NCBI GenBank assembly: GCA_016218905.1
Contig: JACRCS010000615.1
Coordinates: 1 to 12,336 of the forward strand
Direction of reading: 5' to 3'
DNA: 12,336 nucleotides
DNA from: Deltaproteobacteria bacterium
Lineage (GTDB): Bacteria; Desulfobacterota_C; Deferrisomatia; Deferrisomatales; JACRMM01
The notes beneath the pieces were generated by a model. That model did no database searches. It was not told the DNA's origin and was given only the letters and a program-made list of their open reading frames with translations. A program made the position numbers and the translations under genes. Below are positions 1 to 6,438 of the stretch, in pieces; positions within the stretch are counted from its first letter, which is position 1, and every line of letters starts with the position of its first letter.

Positions 1-113
1 ACGTTCTTCTCTACGCTCGGAACCCCCTTGCCCGCCTGCTCCAGCTCCTGGAGCGAACGCGCGAGGTTCTCCAGGGCCTGGGCGATCTGGCTCACCCGCT
101 GGTCTTCCTTCAT
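1..113 (-). CDS. Unknown small protein, N-terminal fragment (runs off left edge)
   Basis: Only the first 37 codons are visible, reading leftward from an ATG at 113-111. The visible peptide begins MKEDQRVSQIAQAL and continues with a helix-forming, heptad-like stretch (Ile/Leu/Ala spaced every 3-4 residues up to about residue 28) before a Gly/Pro turn. The ATG shares its A with the TGA stop of the ligase gene upstream (arrangement TGATG), which implies translational coupling and a joint transcript. I do not recognise a family. The position suggests a partner or accessory of the CoA ligase, but that is inference from neighbourhood only. The overlap, ATG and open frame to the edge make a real gene likely; its length and function are unknown. 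Confidence 0.6.
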   Translation of the reverse strand, partial: MKEDQRVSQIAQALENLARSLQELEQAGKGVPSVEKN

Positions 114-1444
114 CAGTGATCCTTTCTGTTATCGTGGAACCGGCGGGCCTTGAGCGCGTACCGGGGGAGGCTCCCGAAGGCGACCGGCTCGATTTCGAAG
201 TTGAGCTGGGTCTTCCACCGAAGCTGGCTCGAGAGGCGCTTCAAGAGGTCGTCGCGCGCGTCGGAAGACATCTCCGGGACCTCGAGGCGGAGCAGGATGT
301 GGTCCAGGTCGCCGCGCTTGGAGACGATGATCTCGAACTCGCCGTTGAGCTCCTCGAAGGAACGGACGACCTCCTCGGCCGCGGTGGGGGAGAAGAGCAC
401 GCCCTTGACCTTCGTGATGTGGTCGACGCGGCCGTGGACGCCCTTGTCGAGGATCCGCCACGTGCGGCCGCAGGAGCAGGTCTTGTCGGACCAGGCGGAG
501 ACGTCCTTCGTGTCGAAGCGGACGCAGGGCTGCGCCTGGCGGTCGAAGGAGGTGATGACGATCCGGCCGGGTACGCCGGCCTTGGTCACCGGGGCGTCGC
601 TCTCGAGCTCCAGGAGCTCGACCAGGAACATGGACTCGATGACGTGGAGACCGCCCGGCTTGTGGCGGCACTCGAAGCTCCAGGCGCCGACCTCGGTCGC
701 GCCCACGTGGTCGCATACCTGGGCACCCCACGCCTCCTGCATCCGCTGCTTCGTGCTCGGGATGAGGGCTCCGGGCTCGCCGGCGCAGAGGATCCTCTCA
801 ATGCCCCACTCCCGGGGATCCGCCTGGAGCTCCTTCTGGACGGTCTCGGCCATGCCGAGCACGTACGTCGGCGTCGCCATGAAGGCGTTGACCTTGAGCT
901 CCCTCATCTTCATGAGCCGCTCGCGGGTGCCGAGGACGCCGCCGGGGACGACCTCGCAGCCGATCTTCTCGGCGGCATAGTGCCCCGCCCAATACGCCAC
1001 GAAGATGTTGTACCCGAAGGGGAGGAAGACGCGGTCGCTGGGGCGGAAGCCCTGGGACCACATGATCGTGGCCCAGCACTCCGACCACCACTCCCAGTCC
1101 GCCCAGGTGTCGGGCTGATAGACGGGGGTCCCCGTGGTGCCGCTCGTCTGGTGGAAGACGGTCACGTCCTCCAAGGGGACGCAGAGCGTCTCGCCGTAGG
1201 GGAAGGGATCCACGCCCTGACAGCGGTAGTCGTTCTTCGTGAGCAGCGGCACCCGGCTGACGTCGTCCCAGGTCCGGATGTCTTCCGGCTTCAGGCCCGC
1301 GGCCTGGTACTTCTTGCGGTAGAGGGGACTGCGCTCGTAGACCCAGGAGAAGACCCGCTGGAACTTCCGTAGCTGAAGGGCCCTGAGGCGCTCTTCGTCC
1401 AGGGTCTCTAGGATCGGGTTCCAGTACTCGACGTCCGGATTCAT
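113..1444 (-). CDS. Phenylacetate-CoA ligase family (PaaK-like) AMP-forming acyl/aryl-CoA ligase
   Basis: Cytoplasmic adenylate-forming enzyme expected to activate a carboxylic acid with ATP and join it to CoA. The 443-residue length is normal for PaaK-type ligases. The AMP-binding P-loop TSGTTGTP is at residues 100-107, the GATEVG adenine-binding motif at 248-253, a TCSCGRTW cysteine pair typical of PaaK relatives at 322-329, the hinge GRVDHITKVKG at 338-348, and a C-terminal small domain with a candidate catalytic lysine in PRYALKARR near 432. The ATG at 1444 is preceded by GGAGGAG seven bases upstream. It overlaps the next small gene by one base. It has its own candidate promoter because a terminator separates it from the glutamine synthetase. 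The substrate cannot be read from sequence: phenylacetate, benzoate or another aromatic or branched acid are all possible, and no degradation genes are nearby to decide. Confidence 0.9.
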   Translation of the reverse strand: MNPDVEYWNPILETLDEERLRALQLRKFQRVFSWVYERSPLYRKKYQAAGLKPEDIRTWDDVSRVPLLTKNDYRCQGVDPFPYGETLCVPLEDVTVFHQTSGTTGTPVYQPDTWADWEWWSECWATIMWSQGFRPSDRVFLPFGYNIFVAYWAGHYAAEKIGCEVVPGGVLGTRERLMKMRELKVNAFMATPTYVLGMAETVQKELQADPREWGIERILCAGEPGALIPSTKQRMQEAWGAQVCDHVGATEVGAWSFECRHKPGGLHVIESMFLVELLELESDAPVTKAGVPGRIVITSFDRQAQPCVRFDTKDVSAWSDKTCSCGRTWRILDKGVHGRVDHITKVKGVLFSPTAAEEVVRSFEELNGEFEIIVSKRGDLDHILLRLEVPEMSSDARDDLLKRLSSQLRWKTQLNFEIEPVAFGSLPRYALKARRFHDNRKDH

Positions 1445-1505
1445 CGACTTTCTCCTCCCTTACAGGCGGGGGTCGGGGGCCTCGAAAAAGCCCGAAAGAG
1501 GTCAA

Positions 1506-1534
1506 ATCATGCCCTCTCCCGACGGGCCGGACAA
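1506..1534 (-). promoter_or_regulatory. Candidate sigma70 promoter for the CoA-ligase gene
   Basis: On the minus strand TTGTCC (1534-1529) is followed after 17 bases by CATGAT (1511-1506), each matching 4 of 6 consensus positions. It lies between the glutamine synthetase terminator and the ligase start, where a promoter is needed, and would give a leader of about 55 bases. The match is weak and position is the main support. Confidence 0.3.
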
Positions 1535-1566
1535 GAGGGATCTCCTGGAAAAAAACTTGGGTTGGT

Positions 1567-1603
1567 AAAACAAAAAAGATGAGGGAGCCTTGCGACTCCC
1601 TCA
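1567..1603 (-). terminator. Rho-independent terminator of glutamine synthetase
   Basis: The complementary arms TGAGGGAG and CTCCCTCA (1580-1603) extend inward by a T-G and a C-G pair to close a GCAA tetraloop. On the minus strand the stem is followed by TCTTTTTTGTTTT (1579-1567). It begins 30 bases after the glutamine synthetase stop codon. This is a textbook intrinsic terminator and separates that gene from the ligase gene. Confidence 0.9.
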
Positions 1604-1632
1604 CCTCTCGGGGGGCTGCGGCGCCTGGCCGC

Positions 1633-3729
1633 CTACAGCTTGAAGAGGAGGTCAGCGTAGGAGGGCACCGGCCAGAGATCCTCGGAGACAATGCCCTCGA
1701 GAGCGTCGATGTCCGCCCGCAGGGCGCGCAGGGCCGTGACGACCTCGTCGCGGAAGGCGGCGGCCTGCTCGGGGACGCCGGAGGTCCCTTGAGCCCGCTC
1801 GGTGGCGGTCTCGAGGCCCTGGACGTTCTTGTAGGCCGACTCGAGGAGTTTCCCGGCGTTGGCGAGGATGTCCTTCTGGACGGCGGCGAACTGGCCGGCG
1901 GCCTGGGCCGACTGCCCCACCTCGGTCACGAAGCGCATCACGGCGGGGATGTACTGCCGCCGCACCATCTGGATGGCGGTCTGCGCCTCGATGTTGATGT
2001 GCTTGGCGTACTGCTCCAGGTAGATGTCGTACCGGGAGTGGAGCTCCTCGTTGCTGAGGACGCCGTAGTTGGAGAAGAGATCCTGGGCCTTCTTCGTCGT
2101 GTAGGCCTTGAGCGCGTCGACGGTGTTGCGGACGTTCGGGAGCCCTCGGCGGGCGGCTTCCTCGACCCACTCGTCGGAGTAGTTGTTGCCGTTGAAGATG
2201 ACCCGGCCGTGGTCCTTCACCGCGTCCTTGAGGATCTCGACGATCTCGGCATTGACGTCCTTCGCCTTCTCGAGCCGCGTGGCGATCTCGTCGAGGGCCT
2301 CGGCGACGATCGTGTTCAGGGCGACGTTCGGGCCGGAGATGGACTGGGAGGAGCCGACCATCCGGAACTCGAACTTGTTGCCGGTGAAGGCGAAGGGAGA
2401 GGTCCGGTTGCGGTCGGTGTTGTCTTTCGGGAGGTCGGGGAGCGTGTCGACGCCGACCTTCAGGAAGGTCGCCTCGGACGCGGAGGCCTTCTCGCCCTTG
2501 GCGAGCTTGTTGATGATGCCGGTGAGCTCCTCCCCGAGGAAGATGGAGATGATCGCCGGCGGGGCTTCGTTGGCGCCGAGCCGGTGGTCGTTGCCGGAGC
2601 TCCCGCAGGTCGCGCGCATGATGTCCGCGTGGGTGTCGACCGCCTTCAGGAGCGCGCTCAGGAAGACGAGGAACTGGGCGTTCTCATGGGGCGTGTGGCC
2701 GGGATCGAGGAGGTTCACCCCGGTGTCCGTCGAGAGCGACCAGTTGTTGTGTTTCCCGGAGCCGTTCACGCCGGCGTACGGCTTCTCGTGGAGGAGGCAG
2801 ACCATGTCGTGGCGCAGGGCCACCTTCTGCATCGTCTCCATGACGAGCTGGTTGTGGTCCGCCGCGATATTCGTCGTCGAGAAGATGGGCGCCATCTCGT
2901 ACTGCGCCGGGGCGACCTCATTGTGCTTCGTCTTCGAGGTGATCCCCATCTTCCAGAGCTCGACGTCCAGGTCCTTCATGTAGTCGGAGACGCGGTCCTT
3001 GATGGCCCCGAAGTACTGGTCCTCGAGTTCCTGGCCCTTGGGCGAGGGTGAGCCGAAGAGGGTACGGCCGCAGGTGATGAGGTCGAGCCGCTGGAGGTAG
3101 TGCTCGATCTCCACGAGGAAGTACTCCTGCTCGGGGCCGACCGTGGAGATGACGCGGTTCGCCGTCTTGTCGCCCATTGCCCGGAGGACGCGGAGGGCCT
3201 GCTCGGAGACCGCCTTCATGGAGCGGAGAAGCGGGGTCTTCTTGTCGAGCGCCTCGCCGTGATACGAGCAGAAGGCCGTGGGGATGCAGAGGGTGACGTT
3301 TCCGGCCGCGTCTTCCTTGAGGAACGCCGGGGAGGTGCAGTCCCAGGCCGTGTAGCCGCGGGCCTCGAAGGTCGCCCGCAGCCCGCCGCTCGGAAAGGAG
3401 GAGGCGTCCGGCTCACCCTGAGTGAGCTGCTTGCCCGAGAACTCCATGATGATGGTGCCGTCGGAGGTCGGGGTGATGAAGGAGTCGTGCTTCTCGGCCG
3501 TGCTTCCCGTGAGAGGCTGGAACCAGTGGGTGTAGTGGGTGGCCCCCTTCTCGATGGCCCAGTCCTTCATGGCGTTCGCCACGACTGCCGCCACGTCGGG
3601 CTTGAGGGGCGTCCCCTTCTCGATGGTCTCCTTGAGGGCCTTGTAAGTCTCCTTCGGCAGCCTCTCCTTCATGACCTTGTCGCTGAAGACGTTGGTGCCG
3701 AAGAGCTCAGGAATTTCCATGGATGCCAT
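1633..3729 (-). CDS. glnN: Glutamine synthetase type III (GSIII)
   Basis: Cytoplasmic ATP-dependent ligase making glutamine from glutamate and ammonium, the main ammonium-assimilation step. The 698-residue product has the length of the dodecameric GSIII family rather than the roughly 470 residues of GSI. Family signatures run in order: [20 protein letters not shown] (111-130), the metal-binding GPEQEYF (198-204), [14 protein letters not shown] (268-281), [12 protein letters not shown] (320-331), [12 protein letters not shown] (379-390), and the [20 protein letters not shown] block (441-460). I choose the ATG at 3729 because AAGGAG lies five bases upstream; an in-frame ATG at 3813 would add 28 residues of low-complexity Arg/His-rich sequence. 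The GSI adenylylation loop is absent, so control is probably transcriptional or by small effectors. It is followed by its own terminator and appears monocistronic. Confidence 0.96.
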   Translation of the reverse strand: MASMEIPELFGTNVFSDKVMKERLPKETYKALKETIEKGTPLKPDVAAVVANAMKDWAIEKGATHYTHWFQPLTGSTAEKHDSFITPTSDGTIIMEFSGKQLTQGEPDASSFPSGGLRATFEARGYTAWDCTSPAFLKEDAAGNVTLCIPTAFCSYHGEALDKKTPLLRSMKAVSEQALRVLRAMGDKTANRVISTVGPEQEYFLVEIEHYLQRLDLITCGRTLFGSPSPKGQELEDQYFGAIKDRVSDYMKDLDVELWKMGITSKTKHNEVAPAQYEMAPIFSTTNIAADHNQLVMETMQKVALRHDMVCLLHEKPYAGVNGSGKHNNWSLSTDTGVNLLDPGHTPHENAQFLVFLSALLKAVDTHADIMRATCGSSGNDHRLGANEAPPAIISIFLGEELTGIINKLAKGEKASASEATFLKVGVDTLPDLPKDNTDRNRTSPFAFTGNKFEFRMVGSSQSISGPNVALNTIVAEALDEIATRLEKAKDVNAEIVEILKDAVKDHGRVIFNGNNYSDEWVEEAARRGLPNVRNTVDALKAYTTKKAQDLFSNYGVLSNEELHSRYDIYLEQYAKHINIEAQTAIQMVRRQYIPAVMRFVTEVGQSAQAAGQFAAVQKDILANAGKLLESAYKNVQGLETATERAQGTSGVPEQAAAFRDEVVTALRALRADIDALEGIVSEDLWPVPSYADLLFKL

Positions 3730-3801
3730 TTTTGCTCCTTCTGTGTGAGGATGGTTGTGGCTCGTGCGTCGCGGCCCTCGACCTGGCGAGGCAGCCCGGC
3801 G

Positions 3802-3830
3802 ATTCTCGTGCATTTAGTCAGTGATTACAA
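3802..3830 (-). promoter_or_regulatory. Candidate promoter for glutamine synthetase
   Basis: On the minus strand TTGTAA (3830-3825) is followed after 17 bases by GAGAAT (3807-3802), both 4 of 6 matches to sigma70. It would start transcription about 65 bases before the ATG and lies just downstream of the 3870-3940 repeats. I found no sigma54-type GG-N10-GC element. Weak support. Confidence 0.3.
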
Positions 3831-3869
3831 CCTCTTGAAGCTATCTTCCGCGACCTCCTCCGCCTGCCT

Positions 3870-3940
3870 GCGAGTCCGGCAGAAGCGACAAAATGGTCGC
3901 TTTCCGTCGTCCGAAAAGACGAAATTGTCGCGAGTCCGGC
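3870..3940. promoter_or_regulatory. Direct and inverted repeat cluster, possible operator
   Basis: GCGAGTCCGGC occurs twice, at 3870-3880 and 3930-3940, exactly 60 bases apart. Between them, GACAAAATGGTCGC (3887-3900) and GACGAAATTGTCGC (3917-3930) match at 12 of 14 positions exactly 30 bases apart, about three helical turns. The first also sits in a perfect palindrome, AAGCGAC-6-GTCGCTT (3883-3902). The cluster is upstream of both divergent genes. Regular spacing on one face of the helix is what cooperative regulator sites look like, but no known regulator consensus is recognised. Confidence 0.4.
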
Positions 3941-4085
3941 TCGACGATCGACCCGCCCATCCCCGGCGAGGGCGCCCGGATCGCGTTTCCGGCGGGGCCG
4001 TGGACCTCCCGGGCCGGAGGACTAGCAAGAGACGCGCCATCGTGCTCCAGACTTGTGGAGACTTGCGAATGAAATTGGAGGGGCG

Positions 4086-5324
4086 GTGTTTTTGGGCGAT
4101 CATCGTTCGACGATGACTCGACTCGCGAAGTCCCCCGTGGCCGGTTGCCCGCATGGAGGTTGTCCGGGGTGTCCCCTGCTGGGAGTTCCGTACTCCGAAC
4201 AACTCTCGGCGAAGCAGGCGCTCGTGGAGCGCTGCTTCTCCGAGGCGCTCGACGGCAGCGGGATCGCCCTTCCGCCGATTCTCGCCATCCGGCCGAGTCC
4301 GAAAGAGCTCGGTTATCGGGCGACGGCGAAGCTCGCCCTCGCGCGGCGTGGACCCTCGGTTCTCCTCGGCCTCTACCGCGAAGGCTCGCATCGGGTTCTG
4401 GACGTGCCCCGCTGCCCCATCCACCACCCGCTCGTCGCGTCGGGGATGCGCGCCCTGCGCTCTCTCCTCCAGCGCGCCCCCTACCTCGCCTCTCCGGGGC
4501 TGGGAGGAGTGGGGCGCTTCCGCTACGCGGCGTTCCAGGTGAGCGCCTTCGCGGGCAGGCTCCTCGCGGTGCTGGTCACGCGCTCGGGGGAGGAGGAGGG
4601 GCTCGTGAGGTCCCTGGCCGCACGGCTTCGGGAGCGAGTCCCCGAGCTTTCCGGCGTCGCTTGGAACGTCAATCCTTCGCCCGGCAACGCTCTCTTCGGG
4701 CCGGAGTGGACACTCGTCTCGGGCGAGCCCTTCCTGGAAGAGCGGTTGGGCGAGTACAGGTTCCGCGTCTCGCCGGGATCGTTTCTCCAGGCGAACCGCG
4801 AACAGGCGTCGTGGGCGTATCGGGAGGTGGCGAGCTGGTTGGAGGGAGGGGCCGGCCAGACTGCCTGGGATCTCTACTGCGGCGTGGGCGGGATCGGGCT
4901 CCACCTTGCCCCGGGCTTCGAGCGGGTGATCGGGGTCGAGACGTCGCCGGAGGCTGTCGCGGATGCCGCGGCCACCGCGGCTTCGGTGGGTTTCGAGCAC
5001 GTGCGCTTCATCCAGGCCGGCGCCGCCGAGGCGCTCCCGCAGCTCGAGGCCGCGGGAGCCCCGGCGGCCGTCGTCCTCAACCCGCCCAGAAAAGGCGCGG
5101 AGCGGTTCCTGCTCGAGCGGATTCGGATGCTCGGGCCGGCGAGCGTCGTCTACCTCTCCTGTAACCCGAGGACGCTCGCCCGGGACGCGGCGGTCCTCTG
5201 CGCCGGGGGCGGGTTTCGCATCCACCGGATCCAACCCATGGACTTCCTGCCCCAGACGGCGCACGTGGAGACGGCGGTGCTCTTTTGCCGAAAGAACGGT
5301 TCTCAGTTATCAGTCTTCAGTTAA
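4086..5324 (+). CDS. RNA (uracil-C5) methyltransferase, RlmC/RlmD (RumA/TrmA) family
   Basis: SAM-dependent enzyme methylating C5 of a uridine in rRNA or tRNA. Numbered from the GTG at 4086, four cysteines suit the [4Fe-4S] site: C21, C26 and C29 in GCPHGGCPGCP, and C110 in VPRCP. SPGSFLQAN is at 229-237, the SAM-binding DLYCGVGGIGLHLA at 262-275, NPPRKG at 332-337, and the nucleophilic cysteine in SCNPRT at 359. The cysteine motif starts about 20 residues in, so there is no N-terminal TRAM domain. That resembles RlmC more than RlmD, but target specificity is not readable. Start choice is uncertain: GGAGG at 4077-4081 suits GTG 4086 or TTG 4092, while ATG 4113 has no ribosome-binding site. 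The last residues after FCRKNG are encoded by a TCAGTTA repeat, which also gives the stop codon. It is convergent with the next gene. Confidence 0.88.
   Translation: MFLGDHRSTMTRLAKSPVAGCPHGGCPGCPLLGVPYSEQLSAKQALVERCFSEALDGSGIALPPILAIRPSPKELGYRATAKLALARRGPSVLLGLYREGSHRVLDVPRCPIHHPLVASGMRALRSLLQRAPYLASPGLGGVGRFRYAAFQVSAFAGRLLAVLVTRSGEEEGLVRSLAARLRERVPELSGVAWNVNPSPGNALFGPEWTLVSGEPFLEERLGEYRFRVSPGSFLQANREQASWAYREVASWLEGGAGQTAWDLYCGVGGIGLHLAPGFERVIGVETSPEAVADAAATAASVGFEHVRFIQAGAAEALPQLEAAGAPAAVVLNPPRKGAERFLLERIRMLGPASVVYLSCNPRTLARDAAVLCAGGGFRIHRIQPMDFLPQTAHVETAVLFCRKNGSQLSVFS
5303..5323. repeat. Three tandem TCAGTTA-type heptamers
   Basis: TCAGTTA, TCAGTCT and TCAGTTA lie head to tail, followed by ACTGACA, which resembles an inverted partial unit. 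The array overlaps the 3' end of the methyltransferase gene and supplies its last codons and, with the next base, the TAA stop. AT-rich heptamers of this kind stand out against the GC-rich surroundings. Confidence 0.7.
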
Positions 5325-5342
5325 CTGACAACTCGGGAGCAA

Positions 5343-5388
5343 CCGGCGCGAGGCGTCTGCCGCTGAAGCGGACCGCGCCGCGCGCCGG
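5343..5388. repeat. Nested inverted repeat between convergent genes
   Basis: CCGGCGCG (5343-5350) and CGCGCCGG (5381-5388) form a perfect outer stem. CCGCT/AGCGG (5360-5371) forms an inner hairpin with a two-base gap. It lies in the 88-base space between two convergent genes and could act as a bidirectional terminator, but no T tract flanks either side. Confidence 0.35.
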
Positions 5389-5412
5389 CGGGATTGCGGA
5401 ATTGGGAGCGCC

Positions 5413-5979
5413 TCAATAACCCACGGCCGACGCGAGCGAGAAGGAGCGCGCAAAGAGCTCTTCGAGGGCCTGCTTCCCCACGTCCGTCAACTGTCGCGTC
5501 CCCGTGCCGCAGACGGTCCGATGGGAGAGGATGGGCGTCTCTTCCTTCCAGCCGTCCGCCTTCCAGGCGTACCACTGCCCCTTCTCCTGATCGAAGACGT
5601 AGAGCGGACGGTTGTATAGCTTCGCCAGCTCGGCGGCCCAGCCGGTACCGCCTTTGACCGTCCCGTCCTCCTGGATCGTGCCGACGATGAAGACCTGGTA
5701 GCCGTTGTTCACCTGGTACCAGATGCTTTGGAGGATGCGGAGCATCCACGGACGCATGGAGAAGTCCCTCCCCAGGCGCTTGGACACCTCTGCCATGCTG
5801 ACGTTGGCCTTCGCGAGCTCTCCGTCCGAGAGGGGGCGGGCGTGGGCGTTGCGCTGGATGTGGTGGCCCTCGAAAGTGAAGTTCACCTCGGCCAGCCCAT
5901 ACTTCTCCGCCAGCTCACCGAAGGCGGCCTCCGCCCCTCGCGCTCCGCCGCTGTAGAGAGTAGTTTCCTCGGGTCTCAT
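5413..5979 (-). CDS. Uncharacterised Rossmann-like (SLOG superfamily-like) protein
   Basis: A 188-residue soluble protein with no signal peptide or membrane segment. Near the N terminus is a glycine-rich YSGGARGAE (residues 9-17), followed by a helix that recalls the nucleotide-binding start of SLOG/DprA/LOG-type Rossmann folds. A strand QVFIVGTI (95-102) leads to KGGTGWAAELA (109-119), the place where LOG proteins carry their Gly-rich ligand loop, then RPLYVFDQ (124-131) and CGTGTRQLT (157-165). These features suggest binding of a nucleotide or nucleotide-derived ligand; no catalytic activity can be assigned. The ATG at 5979 has AAGGA seven bases upstream and the promoter at 6036-6065 is strong, so it is probably transcribed alone. 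It is convergent with the RNA methyltransferase. Assignment to the fold is inference from motifs; the existence of the gene is firm. Confidence 0.8.
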   Translation of the reverse strand: MRPEETTLYSGGARGAEAAFGELAEKYGLAEVNFTFEGHHIQRNAHARPLSDGELAKANVSMAEVSKRLGRDFSMRPWMLRILQSIWYQVNNGYQVFIVGTIQEDGTVKGGTGWAAELAKLYNRPLYVFDQEKGQWYAWKADGWKEETPILSHRTVCGTGTRQLTDVGKQALEELFARSFSLASAVGY

Positions 5980-6035
5980 TCTTCGTCCTTTCCGCAGCGT
6001 CGATGCTGTCCAGGTCGTCTTGGAAAAAGTCGGTT

Positions 6036-6065
6036 CTTATAGACGATCAAAATATAGTGCGTCAA
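6036..6065 (-). promoter_or_regulatory. Sigma70-type promoter of the SLOG-like gene
   Basis: On the minus strand TTGACG (6065-6060) and TATAAG (6041-6036) each match 5 of 6 consensus bases with an 18-base, AT-rich spacer. The expected start is about 50 bases before the ATG at 5979. This is the best-looking sigma70 promoter in the window. Confidence 0.65.
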
Positions 6066-6154
6066 GCCCCATTTGGTGCGGCGTCGCTTTTCCCCACTAC
6101 GCTCGTGCCGAAGGGCTGACTCCGTAGGTGACGCGGGCGCTCCTGTCGACCGAC

Positions 6155-6192
6155 GGGAGGGGCCGGAACGGGGGGGGGCCGGGGGAGGCGGG
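6155..6192 (+). other. G-rich tract, possible G-quadruplex
   Basis: Five G runs of at least three follow each other (GGG, GGGG, nine Gs at 6170-6178, GGGGG, GGG) separated by 1-7 bases, enough for a four-stranded quadruplex on the plus strand. It lies 90-130 bases upstream of the SLOG-like gene's promoter, on the strand opposite its transcript. No function is shown. Confidence 0.35.
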
Positions 6193-6264
6193 TAGAGGCG
6201 GCGAAACGCGCTGTGGCAGGGGTTGAAGCGTCCCAGAGACGGCGAAGTGGCCGGGTGACCGCGC

Positions 6265-6377
6265 GTTTTTAGAGGGTAGATTCTGGGCCGTTGCTTTCGC
6301 GGGCTGGTTATGAGATGATAAAACTATACCCTCGAGAGTACCGGAGCGCCGGGCCTCTCGAGGGTTTTTCGTTTCTT
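6265..6377 (+). ncRNA. Candidate small RNA or attenuator-like leader ending in a terminator
   Basis: GAGGGTAG (6272-6279) can pair, with one bulged base, to CTATACCCTC (6324-6333). The 3' part of that element, CCCTCGAGAG, is also the left arm of the terminator hairpin. The two pairings exclude each other, as in attenuators. No gene follows on the plus strand before the convergent zinc-finger gene, so a free-standing RNA is the simpler reading. A promoter upstream (GTGACC-16-TAGATT around 6256) is weak and would start too far downstream to include 6272. Speculative. Confidence 0.2.
6328..6377 (+). terminator. Strong intrinsic terminator, possibly bidirectional
   Basis: CCCTCGAGAG (6329-6338) and CTCTCGAGGG (6355-6364) form a perfect 10-bp stem, extended by an A-T pair, with an inner CCGG-AGCG-CCGG hairpin. 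On the plus strand it is followed by TTTTTCGTTTCTT. No plus-strand gene ends here. On the minus strand it lies 75 bases beyond the zinc-finger stop and is followed by TATAGTTTTATC, so it may serve that gene too. Confidence 0.75.
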
Positions 6378-6438
6378 ACGACCCGCTCTCCGGCGTCGCC
6401 TGGCTGGACCCTCGGCCGCCGGAGCTTCGCCGCTACGT

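Larger units (their letters stand above)
3730..4085. other. Divergent intergenic region between glutamine synthetase and RNA methyltransferase
   Basis: This 356-base region holds the ribosome-binding site (AAGGAG, 3740-3735 on the minus strand) and a weak promoter for the glutamine synthetase, the repeat cluster at 3870-3940, a GC-rich stretch from about 3950 to 4020 with no clear structure, and the start region of the methyltransferase. I see no convincing plus-strand promoter and no small ORF with a good ribosome-binding site apart from the methyltransferase itself. Confidence 0.6.
5980..6438. other. 459-base gene-free region with promoter, G-rich tract and terminator
   Basis: From left to right it holds the leader and promoter of the SLOG-like gene, a G-rich tract (6155-6192), an unassigned stretch to about 6265, a strong hairpin terminator (6328-6377), and an 8-bp inverted repeat CTCCGGCG/CGCCGGAG (6388-6395 and 6417-6424) lying 15 bases past the stop of the zinc-finger gene. 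No protein frame here has a credible ribosome-binding site or family signature. Confidence 0.6.

Noticed and set aside
116..1372. Long plus-strand frame opposite the CoA ligase, and the similar frames at 1579-3051 and 8174-9289
   Set aside because: Low-complexity Gly/Asp/Leu/Val/Arg products with no motifs, each exactly opposite a gene with clear signatures.
3730..3813. Upstream ATG at 3813 as the start of glutamine synthetase
   Set aside because: It would add 28 basic, unconserved residues, has no ribosome-binding site, and would place the candidate promoter inside or at the start of the gene. ATG 3729 has a good AAGGAG.
3820..4080. Sigma54 promoter and NtrC sites for glutamine synthetase
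   Set aside because: No GG-N10-GC element or TGCACC-type palindrome was found by eye on the minus strand.
3825..5264. Long minus-strand frame (479 codons) opposite the RNA methyltransferase
   Set aside because: Arg- and Glu-rich shadow frame typical of GC-rich DNA. The plus strand carries the conserved SAM-binding and cysteine motifs.
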